Source: Limnanthes douglasii subsp. nivea (lineage: Eukaryota; Streptophyta; Magnoliopsida; Brassicales; Limnanthaceae). From it: DNA of 64,000 nt. The notes under the pieces are model-generated. The model was not told the DNA's origin. It searched no databases and worked only from the letters and a program-made list of their open reading frames with translations. The stretch covers positions 121,198,852-121,262,851 of the forward strand of contig JAUPFV010000004.1 in assembly GCA_036936605.1 (NCBI GenBank), in the 5' to 3' direction. The position numbers and the translations under genes were made by a program. Below are positions 40,874-51,399 of the stretch, one piece after another; positions within the stretch are counted from its first letter, which is position 1, and each line of letters begins with the position of its first letter.

Positions 40874-43420
40874 CTCTTCGGTATTTTCGATAGCAACAAG
40901 GTTATCTAGCACGCTTTAGGTTTTAGTGGCTTTTACAGCAAGGCGTTTCTCATCTTAGAATTTTTCCTTAAGTGACTTTATCTCACCAACTATCTTCTTC
41001 TTCTCCACCTCACTTTTGTGAAGTAACGCTTTTAGAGAGGAGTACTCCGTTTGTTCTTCGCCCATCTCCCTTTCATGATTCGTTTTGATTTCAACTAGCT
41101 CACGTTGATAGGAGGTGTTCAACTCTATTTTTTTTATTTTTCATTAATTACTTTCAAACGATGTTTGATCTGGACGACCCTTTTTAAGAACTTTGATCTA
41201 TCGGGTTAGAAGACCTAGAATTGTTCGAAGATGTGTTTGTCGATAATATCTCTCATCTTTTTATCACCATCAGACTCTTTTCTCCACCGGATGACATCAT
41301 TAGCCATATCCTCCCGTTTACTTTTAGCGAATTTAACTTATGTGCATAAATACTTTACTGCATCTTCTAGGTTAGAAAATGTTTGGAGCTAATGAAATAC
41401 TTCTTCAGATGGATCCCCAACAAGAAGAGGATGAGGATTTACATAAACTGCAAGAGCAGCTAATGAGGAAGCTTGTGAAGGATTCAAACTTACACCTTGA
41501 GGAAAATTTATTGCGGTAACTTGCTCTCCAATTTTTGTAATTCGCTCTTGGATTTGTTTAACTTCAATATCCATGTCCTTGTAAAGATCTTGAATTTTGA
41601 CTTCTCCAATTGATTTATCGTCCATTAAGTTATCATCTCTTTGATGATCTGCTTCGACATATTTTGCCATTTTATTATCTCTTTTGCATCTGCAGTCGGA
41701 TTTAGGGGTACTTTAACGCTGTTCTCTAGCCTTCTTATTCGAAGGATCAATCTCAGTTCCTTCTTCAATAGTTTAAAGATTAGTTTCACTCGCTTTCCTT
41801 TTAGGCTTCCTCTGTGTTTTCTTTAGCTTTAGGTTTGTAGAAGAGTTGGCCTTTTTTTTTCCTGTCTTCTTTACGGGTAAGTGGTTTTGCGATCTATTTC
41901 GAACCGGAAGTATGACTCGTCCGTCAGGTTCTACCAATATTTTCACAAGATCATCTGGGTTTGGGGGGGCTCCAATAATTCTTCTTCTTGGACAATAAAA
42001 TCAGGAGAGATCCTTCATAGATGGTTGTAGATAAAATTCACAGGTTTAAAGGCTACCGAAAATTTGATACCCCATGCATTTTCCACCTATGTAAACAGTT
42101 TGGCAAAGATATATGTGGCATTATTTTGACGGGATTTAGACCGCCTCATAATTTCTACTTACAACAATACATAAATATAAATTGAATTATAAGATAACAA
42201 AATCAAAGGAGAATTGACTAACTTACTCTTACTTTTTCATTCAAGATTGATCCTCGACAAATTTTCTTTAGAAATTTCCTTGCCATTTTCCCAGGATCCA
42301 AAGATAAATAAAAACCTTTGTTTCCAGAACTTGTTAGCTTCGAGGAGATCGTATATTAGCTTGAAGAAATCTCCAAGGGTGAGGTAGTAAAATGGTAGCA
42401 CTGGATATTTTGGAAAGACAAGTCATTACAATGAAATATTTAATAGAGAGGAGAATTTTGCCAAGTCTGTATGCCATAATGGTGGATAAGAGGGTGAACC
42501 ATAGGTTTGGGCTCGCTTGCGTCGGACATAAGTCAATGAGTTCAAAATATTCAACTATCATTGAGTCCAAAGGGAACCAAAGTCCCCAGCTGATGATTTC
42601 AGGGTAGACCACAAGTTTATTTGCTTCACAAAAGAGTGGAGTCTCTCCAACTTCTGGTAAACGAAGTAAAATATTATCTGTAAGTCCCAATTGTTTTTTT
42701 AAATGTTTTGTATGAGATTGACTATAAGATTCATATTTTACATTTTTCAATGCAATAAGGAATTCGAGGAGGACCTTTTTTAGGTTTGTGCTCAAAGTTA
42801 CAACAATTTCCTCGGGTAATTCGACTGGCTCTTTCTTTTTAATTTATTTTTCTCTAAAGTCGGTTCCTCAAAACTTTGTCTCAGATTTTGAAGCAACGAA
42901 ACTTCCTATTTTTTAATATTAGAATCAGTTTCCATCCTCGATTCGGATTCAGCATCTTCTTCAGAGGTTTCATCTCACAGTTGATGTGGGGTTCTATCGC
43001 TACTGGTACCTCGTGAGCTGGAGAGTACAATTGTTATATTTTGTTGTTGGGTCTCCGAAGAAGTTTCTTGTGACTTTTTATTGGTTAAAACCATCTCCTT
43101 CCGGGATGGAGAAGACGTATGATTATATGAAGCATTTGTGTCCACAATTGGAGAGCAAGTGTTAATAACTAGGTTGGAATGATTTTAATACCCAAAAGAA
43201 CTTTGGCTATGGATGAAATTTTTGTATACTGTGGTATGAGTTGAAAGCTTTGATGAGTTATCTATTACTCATGTCGTGCGCAATTTAGAAGCCCTTTCAG
43301 TGATACAATATGAAGATAAATCTTCAAATTACACTAAATAAATTTGAAGGTGAATGGGAGAAGAGGAGTTTTCAGATGAAGGTGGAGGTGGAATGATGTT
43401 TTGAGACTATTTTTTGTTTC
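40874..43420 (-). pseudogene. Antisense accessory gene of C, N-terminal and core piece
   Basis: Continues the gene from 30720 across element D. The core (42795-42334) reads LLEFLIALKNVKYESYSQSH, LRLPEVGETPLFCEANKLVV, YPEIISWGLWFPLDSMIVEY and CPTQASPNLWFTLLSTIM, closest to A. Further left are a Lys-rich part, an AALAVYVNPHPLLVGD stretch (41670-41389) and a probable coiled-coil region (41300-40950). Many frame changes. Upstream (43420-43650) I do not see a clear TATA box, polypurine tract or LTR, so the right end of C may be deleted. Confidence 0.72.
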
Positions 43421-43449
43421 TCTCACTATGAATGAAGTTCGGAGAATAT

Positions 43450-44900
43450 TAGGTTTTTAGACTATTTTTACGTTCGTGATAGTAGTGATCTCGTTTCTTT
43501 TATGATTGTCAAACTCAACTTCTTCGATTTTTCCAAGCGTCTGATGTTTTCTTCACTAGCAATGAAGTTCAGTTAGGTTTATGTTTATTTATTTTAAATC
43601 TGAAGTCATAATCATGAGATGCGAAAGCATATCGTCTTCCTATAACTCAAAATAAAATATTATTATGATATATATAATTCAAATGCCATTTAACAATTAA
43701 ACATAATGTATAAAATATACAATTTACAATATTAATAAGATATGTTTGGGAAACCATAATAACATGTACATGTATGAGATCGATTTTTTTAATGTTGATC
43801 TACTCCATCTGTTTAATTTAAACAAATTTTATTTTGGTTGATTTTTATAGTTTCATGTTTAATAACCAATTCACATTTTAATAATTTCGTGCTCATTCTT
43901 TATTATTTCAAACATTAATCTTGTTTTGGTCGATTAACGTTTGCAATTTTGTTAACCACGAACTTGTAAAAATTCTAAAATGATTCAAATCACCTGTATA
44001 AATCACTTTAAAAATATATTGGATCTTTAATAATATTATCCGAATTTAAATAATATTTAAAAACAATTATTTTAAGAAAAAATATACAACTAAATATAAA
44101 TTGCGTAAAAACATTTCCTTACTCTAGTATCATAACAAAATAATTTATTTGGAGGTTTGTTTTATATATTTGTCAAAATTTACTCAAAAACACATTCTGT
44201 CATTTTTTTAACTATGAAGCAATAAATTTTTCCTAAATCGCTTTTAGACAAAAAAACATTTTTAGAGGTTTGTTTTATATTTTTTTCAAAATTTACTCAA
44301 AAACACATTCCGTCATTTTTAAAACTATGATGCCATAAATTTTTCCTAAATCGCTTTTAGACAAAAACATTGTGAAATTTTGAGTTCAAAATGAAACATC
44401 ATTTTGAAGGAAAACTAATTTTTATAAACTCTTACTATTTTCTTTAGATATATAATAGTAGAAGTTATTTTTAGCTAATAACATTAGTTTAAAGTTTTTT
44501 TTGCTTTATTATTGTCCATATGTCAAACATTAGAGTTGTAAGTTACTATTTAATAAAATTCTCAATACTTTTATGATTCACTTACTTTTGAAACGTAAAC
44601 AAAATACTTGACAAATTTAAATAAACCTAACCGACACAGAGAGAATGGTATGTAATTGTAGTAATGAAAAAGAAAGGCATATCTTAAGAAAAGAAGAATA
44701 ATATGGAGAAAAAAAGATCTGACTCGTATTTCATATTCGTTAGAATAATTGAGAAAAGGATGTACACCAGTGACTTATAGCTTCCACTTTGTAGCATCAT
44801 TCTTTAAATAAAGTCGTCAAAAATAGTCTATGGCGCTTTGAGTGTAGTAATAGACCCCAAAAAGCTCTGATGTGACGACGCTACGACCTGAAATTACGTG
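43450..44900. other. AT-rich stretch with one 113-bp tandem duplication
   Basis: No ORF, RNA gene or element end that I can support. A 113-bp segment beginning GAGGTTTGTTTTATAT is duplicated in tandem (about 44152-44264 and 44265-44375), including ACTCAAAAACACATTC and CCTAAATCGCTTTTAGAC in each copy. The expected 3' LTR of element C is not visible here. Confidence 0.7.
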
Positions 44901-44920
44901 TCGCTTGCAAGTTAAAAACA

Positions 44921-45005
44921 GCGGTGCATGCAATGCGACTATACCTTAGAGTTTCTTCTAGATGACACGGAGGATTTGATGGATCAAAGTTCGAATCTTT
45001 TTTGA
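44921..45005. repeat. Dispersed repeat, copy 1 (possible SINE-like relic)
   Basis: TGCATGCAATGCGACTATAC, CTTAGAGTTTCTTCTAGATG, ACACGGAGGATTTGATGG, ATCAAAGTTCGAATC. A second copy is at 49147-49230. AGTTCGAAT resembles a tRNA/RNA polymerase III B box; an A box is not convincing. The nature of the element is uncertain. Confidence 0.55.
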
Positions 45006-45175
45006 TGTATGTATTAAGCAAAAGAAAATTTCAGACGGTTGGTAATCATAGTCCAATATAATCTATTATATGGAAGGGTAATTTTTATTTTATGATTAGT
45101 TATTTTAACTTATCGTATTTAAAAGATTTACACATGATACAATATTTATAAATTTGTCTGCAGCTATTTATATTG

Positions 45176-45769
45176 CTTTTTTTGGTATAAAAAACGCTTA
45201 AATTAATAAAAACAAATGGATTGCAGGAGGCGAATGCCTCGTTACAATGGAGTAGGACGATATAAATTGAAATAACTAGATACAGTTAAAATAAGTTAGA
45301 ATAGTATTATATTTAAAGGGATAAGTATGAAAATAATTAAGTTATTCAGTGAAAGTGGCTTTGGTTCTTTTGAAGCGGTATTTGAGGTCAGATAGTACGT
45401 GGTGTGCTATGCTGGTGAAGGGGGATTGCTTGTTGTTGTAGATTCTGTCATTCCTTTCCCTCCAGATGTAATAAACGGTGGCACAGAAAGCCGTTTTCCA
45501 ATGGGCTTTTCGGTTGTCGTTCGAGGCGTTCCAGGAGCTTGCTTGCTCCAGCCATTGGGGCCAAGAGGAAGAAGGGTTAGGAAACAAAAGCTTTTGGGCA
45601 AAGGATTCCCAAATTGCGGAAGAGAAATGGCACTGTGTTAGGAGGTGTTCGAGGTTTTCTGACGACGATTCGCATAGGACACAGGACGGGGGAAAATCTA
45701 GACCCCAGGATATGAGTTTGTCTCTGGTAGTGAGTTTGTTTTGGATAGCGAGCCAGGTGATGAAAGAGT
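45176..45769 (-). mobile_element. 5'-truncated L1-type LINE (3' end only)
   Basis: Minus strand coding: HSFITWLAIQNKLTTRDKL, CVLCESSSENLEHLLTQCHF (the Cys/His zf-RVT region that ends plant LINE reverse transcriptases), then in a shifted frame WKTAFCATVYYIWRERNDRI. It is followed by a 3' untranslated part and a short A-run (TTTTTTT at 45177-45183 on the plus strand). It is flanked by a perfect 13-bp duplication GCTATTTATATTG (45163-45175 and 45770-45782). Extreme 5' truncation is typical of target-primed insertion. It cannot move on its own. Confidence 0.9.
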
Positions 45770-45987
45770 GCTATTTATATTGTTGATTGAATAATAAGAT
45801 GTGAAAATGGATATACATTTTCATTTAAACAAAACACCTATTTATCTTTTAGATTAGAGGGGAGGAATACGTTACCCGTAAAAAATTAAATGGAAATTTG
45901 TAAATCTGATCCGTTATACCGGTCTCACCTGTTTATCTGTTAAACTTGCATAAATAATAACATGCCATCTGTTATATCTGTAACCAT

Positions 45988-46330
45988 GCTAAAAAGCACT
46001 GTTAGTCCCCTATTATTACCATTTGTATCAACATAGTCCCTTTCGTTCACTTATGCATAGAAATCATCTCTTTCATTTTAAACATTTGCACGATTAGTCC
46101 CTCCGCATATTTTGGGGGACCAAAATGGATACAAAACTTGGGATTTGGGGACCAAAAGTGATACAAAACTTAGAATTTAAGTGCCACGTGTCAGTTTTTA
46201 AATGGTTTATATGTGCGGGGACTATATTTGCAAAATTTTAAAACGAGGGGATGAGTTTTATGCAGAAGTGAACGAAAGGGACTATGTTGATACAAGTGGT
46301 AAACATGGAGGACTAACAATGTTTTTTACC
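45988..46330. mobile_element. MITE-like element with long terminal inverted repeats
   Basis: The ends are inverted copies over about 80 bases: GCTAAAAAGCACTGTTAG on the left and, reversed, GGTAAAAAACATTGTTAG on the right. A 30-base stretch is a perfect inverted match (46023-46052 against 46266-46295). The centre contains GGGGGACCAAAATGGATAC and GGGGACCAAAAGTGATAC, a direct repeat. No transposase is encoded. A clean target duplication was not found, so the superfamily is undetermined (Mutator-type is possible). Confidence 0.75.
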
Positions 46331-46379
46331 CCTTTAACCTACCAGATCTGTTTAAATATTATAAGTGTTGTAATTATTT

Positions 46380-46985
46380 TATAATTCAAAATCATATCTT
46401 AAGTTATATTTTTAAAAATATTTTTATAATGTATATGATTATAAATTCATTATTACATTTTGGTTGGTATTATTTTGATTTGGTTATTAATATTTGAAGT
46501 GTTGTAATTATTTTATAAACCAAAATTTTAAATTTATTATTACATTTTGAATATTATTATTATGTTTTGGTTTTAAATATTAAAAATGTTGATATTATGT
46601 TATAAACCAAAACCATATCTTATCATGTTAAAATATTACAAGTTTTATTATTACATTTCGAATATTATTATTATGACTTGGTTATAAATAGTAGTAGTGT
46701 TGTTATTATTTTTTAAGCCAATATTATACCTTATGATGGTAAAATATTAAAAGTGTTGTCATTTTATTATTACATTTTAATTATTATTGTGATTTGGTTA
46801 TAAATATTACAAGTGTTATTTATTATTTTTTAAACCAAAATTATATTTTATCATGGTAAAATATTACAAGTTATATTGTTATAATTTTAATATCACAATT
46901 TGATTATTATTGTGATTTTATTTTAAATATTACAAGTGTTGTTATTTTTTTTACAAGAATCATATCTTATAATTATTTGATAGTA
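46380..46985. repeat. AT-rich tandem repeat, about five copies of a 116-122-bp unit
   Basis: The unit contains GGTTATAAATATTACAAGTG, TTGTTATTATTTTTTAAACC, ATTATATCTTATCATGGTAA and TTATTATTACATTTTAATTA. Starts at 46680, 46796 and about 46918 define the period; copies to the left are more degenerate. No coding potential. Confidence 0.75.
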
Positions 46986-47096
46986 CAATTGTTGTTATTA
47001 TAATAAAGGTAATGTTTTTTGTTTATTTAGCCGTTCACAGTTTATACTCTTGCAGGCAAAGAGTTGTACAAATGTTTTCAAATTAAAATACAAAAT

Positions 47097-47519
47097 CTAA
47101 AATACTTTTTTTACTCTCTTGTCGCTAGCCACTTTGTTTAGACGCAACACTTTCTCAACGGTAACTGCAATTTGTAAAGGATGTGCGAAAATTTTTCCTC
47201 GAGTCTCACCATTAACCTTACTTAACGCAGCAACAATCAACTCGACCATCTTCGTCTTCGTACTAAAACTTCATTTAGGAACAACGGTCTTACTCTTAGT
47301 TATAGTCGGGTGTCTAACGCTTCGTGTCACCTTATCGACCATCTTGGAACTAAAAGTTTGTTTAGAGGTCTAGCTCATACTCGTAGGTGCAGTGGCAGAT
47401 TTGAGGCGTCGTGTGACCGGATCCCTCTCGGGTGGAGGAGAGATCATAAAGGAAGAAAATTCCAAAAACTTAGTTTTCTTGGTTGCTTGTCCTAACCTGT
47501 TGAAGCTAGAAAACGTCAT
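47097..47519 (-). pseudogene. Unrecognised broken ORF downstream of a promoter-like block
   Basis: From an ATG at 47519 the minus strand reads MTFSSFNRLGQATKKTKFLE, then SPPPERDPVTRRLKSATAP; two internal stops interrupt a frame that otherwise stays open for about 140 codons to 47097, ending VEKVLRLNKVASDKRVKKVF. It is rich in Lys, Ser and Thr. I do not recognise a family. It lies about 200 bases beyond a minus-strand TATA box. It could be a decayed host gene exon or part of an element. The plus-strand ORF over the same region looks like a shadow. Confidence 0.35.
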
Positions 47520-47716
47520 TGGGATGATCACAAATAAAAACTAATAGCAACTAATAAAACTATTTTTTTTTTTAAAAATCGAATTATTTCGAAAGTAGAA
47601 TTACAATATGTAAAATAAGAAAGTAGAGTTTTATAGAATTTCTAGAACTAGTAGAGAGATTTAGAGAGATGTAGAGTAGATTTGAGAGATGGTGAGTTTG
47701 GAGTTGGGGCCTCCTC

Positions 47717-47905
47717 TCTTTATAAGGGAGACCCATTAAAAGAAATTAAAAAATCGAAATTAAAATTCAGACCATCCAGACGCCTTGTCCGGATATCCGG
47801 ACTGCAAATTCGGACCATCCGGACGATTTGTCCGGATATCCGAATTGAAAATTTGGATCATCTGAACTCTTGTCCAGATTTATGACGTCACCGATGACGT
47901 CATCG
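47717..47905 (-). promoter_or_regulatory. Promoter-like block: TATA box, bZIP palindromes and 43-bp repeats
   Basis: On the minus strand: GATGACGTCATC (a TGACGTCA palindrome, 47892-47903) and GTGACGTCAT, then three copies of a 43-bp unit containing CCGGATATCCGGACAA and ATGGTCC (47771-47890), then CCTTATAAAGAGAGG (TATA, about 47716-47728) and a CT-rich leader. TGACGTCA is the classical bZIP/CRE-type binding site. The arrangement is what an LTR U3 or a gene promoter would show. Confidence 0.5.
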
Positions 47906-47929
47906 GAACAGTAACTTTTAATTTTTTTT

Positions 47930-48960
47930 AAAAATTTATAAATTTAATTAAATTTAATTTATAATGTATATAAATTATGGGTAATTATTTATTTCTTATT
48001 ATATATCATCTATTTATAATATAAAATTAATTATTTATATATATTTTAATACTTAAATTTAATATTTTCAATCATTCCTCATCGTTTTGATAGGTCGATT
48101 CTGGATACAAGTTCATTCGAAAATATCAAAATAATATTACAAGTCGACAATATCAAAATAATATTACAAGTATTTTGTTTAATATATATATATATATATA
48201 TATATATCTTAATTACATAATTTTAATTTTTTTATAGAAGTATAAATATTTTAAAATCAAACTACAGTTAGATGTCTATAGGTATATATTATTTAATATC
48301 TAGATAATATTAACTAAAATATCTAACTATAAAATTAGATATAATATAAATGGAAATTGTTTCTTTAATTCAATTCAATTATTTTGTTTACGATATACAT
48401 GTTTTGATTATTAGATTTTTAAGACATAAAAATTATTAATTTTATAATCGTAAAAATATTTTTCGATAATATAATATTTTGAAATCAAAATATAATTAGA
48501 TGTCTAATATGTATAATATCTACCAAATATTAAATAAAATATCTTAAATATCTAAATATAATCAAACAATATCAAAATCATATTACAATTATCTTGTTTA
48601 AGATATATCTCATTTTAGAATTTTGATTCACTTAAGACATACAAATTATTAATTTTATAATAGTAAAAATATTTTCAATAATATAATCATTTAAAATCAA
48701 AATACAATTAGATGTCTAATTTTTTTTTTTTTATATCTACCTAATATTAAATAAAATATCTTAAATATCTAAATATAATCAAACAATATCAAAATCATAT
48801 TACAATTATACTTTTTACGATAATTTCGATTAAAATAATACAATATTTAAATTAAAATGTAATAAATAGCATAATTATTTCATTTATATTGTACATATCT
48901 CAATTATTAAAATTTGACTTAATTAACGCATACAAATTAATTTTAAATAACATTATAAAA
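47930..48960. repeat. AT-rich tandem repeat, period about 217-240, with a (TA)n run
   Basis: ATATCTTAAATATCTAAATA followed by TAATCAAACAATATCAAAATC occurs at 48541 and 48758, and a diverged third copy begins near 48310. A (TA)11-type microsatellite is at 48186-48207. No genes. Confidence 0.7.
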
Positions 48961-49146
48961 TATTTGATAAGCTGTGTCTTAAATGGGTCTTCTGGTGGAT
49001 AATCTGTATGGGTTTACCTGCTAGACCTGCAATCTGGTACACATGTTTACCTGTTAGATATGTATAAGCAGTAACCTACCATACATGCAACCTGTTTAAA
49101 ATTATTAAATGGGTCTGGTGGCAGGCAGTGGATTGACTGTTTGCCA
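48961..49146. other. Segment related to the sequence flanking the MITE
   Basis: GTTTACCTGCTAGACCTGCAATCTG, split here as GTTTACCTGCTAGACC and TGCAATCTGG, resembles the CACCTGTTTATCTGTTAAAC block at 45930-45980. It suggests a shared ancient repeat. No coding content. Confidence 0.35.
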
Positions 49147-49230
49147 TCACTGCATGTAATGCGACTATAACTCAGAGTTTCTTTTAGATGACACGAAGGA
49201 TTTGATGGATCAAAGTTTGAATTTTCTTTG
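49147..49230. repeat. Dispersed repeat, copy 2 (possible SINE-like relic)
   Basis: CTGCATGTAATGCGACTATA, ACTCAGAGTTTCTTTTAGATG, ACACGAAGGATTTGATGG, ATCAAAGTTTGAAT. It matches 44921-45005 at about 88-90 % by eye. It ends about 60 bases upstream of the candidate gene's TATA box. Confidence 0.55.
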
Positions 49231-49290
49231 CTGGAGTATATATTACTCGCCTATAATAAGTCCCGTCAAAATGTTACCTGCCCATTATTT

Positions 49291-49300
49291 CCTATATATA
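49291..49300 (+). promoter_or_regulatory. TATA box of the candidate host gene
   Basis: CCTATATATAAGTC lies 81 bases before the ATG at 49381. The bases in between are CT- and A-rich, as in plant leaders (CAATCTCAACTCAC). Confidence 0.55.
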
Positions 49301-49380
49301 AGTCTCCAACTATATCAATCTCAACTCACTTTCAATATACTTAAATATAGTCTATCAAAAAATCATACTTTTTGTTCAAT

Positions 49381-50502
49381 ATGGAATGGTCTGCCAGAGA
49401 AGACTCTCATCTTCTCCAAGCCGTTAAACGTGTGAAGGTAACGAGGTCGGATGAGACTACCGATGGGTTTATCGATGAAGTGTTATATACAATGTACTAC
49501 ATGTACGGATACATGTGCGGAAATTTAGGACAAAAACCCATGCCGTCTCCACCCAGTCGTGAAGAAGTATTAACAAGGTACACTTATCTTAAAAGCGAAC
49601 CAATGTATCGTGTGATGGACTTCCCATGTGAAATCCAATGTGACGCCTATAACTCGTTCCTTTTGGGTATAAATGATTATTTGTTTAGTATATATATATA
49701 AAAGATATGCTACGTTACGTGGATGAACAAATCGTTGAAAAAGAGGAAGCATTTCAGAGTTACACTTTTGACGAATGATATGAATTTGACTCAAATATAT
49801 GTTCTTATGTTCATGTTTAATGTTGTTTTGTGTTCATTTAATCATTTTAAATTATTGTATTTGCTTTATTTCCCTTTGAGTGCTTTGAGTTATTTATGTT
49901 GTTTTATGTTCACGTGTAATTCTATTATATTTGTTTGGTGTTCTTTAGTTCGTGTTTAAAGTGTTTAATTATGCATCTATCAGGTTACAATATCTTTTTT
50001 TGATTCAGAATATTCTGGTTCGTGACCTCCCGGGTGATGTGAGGCAAGAGGTGCATGATGTGCTTGGTATATGGATTAATGATTCAATTAAAGAACATAG
50101 ACTTCATGATATTGAGTTGAACCTCGCTGACAGTAAGGTGGAGCATCTGTATTTCTTTGAAGTTGATATGTAAAGGGTTCACTTTTATATATGTTATCTG
50201 TTGCTTTATGTTCCTTTGAGTAATGTTAAAGATAAGAGTTGTTTATGTTCTTTTGAGTTCCTAACCGTTAGTTTGTTGGTTTATGTTCAATTTAGAATAT
50301 TACTTTATTGTATTTGTTTTATGTTCATGTTTAATGTGATATTATAGAAGGTAGGGATAAAAAAAAAGGTAAAAAAGTTGTAGTTACGGACCGGTTAGAG
50401 ATATTACAAGCTACGCAGGATGCCGCAATTACTTTACAAAAAGAGAAGATTAAAGTAATACAATATCAAATTGTATTAAGTTTGTATATTTTATTAAAGT
50501 AA
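49381..50502 (+). CDS. Candidate three-exon plant gene, function unknown
   Basis: Exon 1 begins MEWSAREDSHLLQAVKRVKV, which has the spacing of a SANT/Myb-like helix start (W-x3-ED-x3-L), and runs to about 49662-49701, through CEIQCDAYNSFLL. A further coding-like piece YVDEQIVEKEEAFQSYTFDE (about 49715-49770) is in another frame beyond a TA microsatellite, so exon 1 may be frameshifted. Exon 2 (50005-50170) follows TTTTTTTGATTCAG and reads NILVRDLPGDVRQEVHDVLG...LYFFEVD. A GTAAAG donor at 50171 and an acceptor ending at 50354 join in frame to exon 3 (50355-50502: DKKKGKKVVVTDRLEILQAT...), stop TAA 50500-50502. I do not recognise the family. It could also be a fragment of a transposon gene. Splice sites are inferred from sequence only. 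Confidence 0.45.
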
Positions 50503-50639
50503 CCTTTTCAAAGGGAAGGAATACGTTAATATAATCTCATTTATATATGAATACGATTAAGATTTCTAATTGTATTAAGTTTGTATATTTTTATTTTTGA
50601 CTGATTTTATGATCTATCCATTTCTATAAAGTGATTTTG

Positions 50640-50998
50640 TAAAAGAAAATTATTAATTCAAATTTTATTTTTTATTAAAATAAAAATTAAAAATTTATAT
50701 ACGCTAGATATTTTGTGATAAGGGACCACAACCTCTAAATAGAATTAATCAGTTTAGTCTATGAATTATTAAAGCTTAAATGTCGAGATTTGGATCCAAT
50801 ACTTCACATTATTGAAATTCAAACTGTTCACCACATTTATACGTCAATAACACATTTTCCTCCATAAAGCATTTTCATCTATATGATCCAAATTCCTATC
50901 TAATTATGTATAATATAATTAATTTGATTACTTATTGATTGTAATATCTTATGACAATGACCATATATGTAGCATACTCGTCCATAATTATTCCAACA
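50640..50998 (-). repeat. 3' LTR of Ty1/copia relic F1 (left limit uncertain)
   Basis: On the minus strand AAGTGGGAGAT (polypurine tract, 50999-51010) is followed by TGTTGGAATAATTATGG, the classic copia tract-to-LTR junction. Only the right end is certain; I could not find a matching 5' LTR beyond 55490, so the left limit is an estimate. Confidence 0.6.
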
Positions 50999-51399
50999 AT
51001 CTCCCACTTAGATGGTCATATGATACTCAAGAATATATTTAACTTCAATGGGTACCCAAGATCCATTGTCAATCGGTGAACGGTACTACATCGTACATGT
51101 TTAATAAACAATAAATGACTAAATACCTCTCGTAAGGTGAACAATATGGTGCAACATGAATCCGATTATTTCCATCAATCAATAACTCTGGTCAATTATG
51201 GTGCATTTCAAGAATAATATAAAATATAATCGTACAAATCTAATCTTAAATGGTTATACCTTGAAGATCTAATAGATAAACATATGTCAATAAATTTAAC
51301 CAAGTCATATATTGAAATAAACCTTTATATATACAGTTTTGCAAATATTAATCGGATCATATTACAAAACCCCCACTAAAACTAGCAATCCTCTAAATC

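Noticed and set aside
44985..44995. Genuine tRNA gene
   Set aside because: Only a B-box-like AGTTCGAAT is present; no cloverleaf could be formed with the surrounding bases.
47119..47373. Plus-strand 84-codon ORF
   Set aside because: The minus-strand frame over the same bases is longer, follows a TATA box and has a more protein-like composition; still uncertain.
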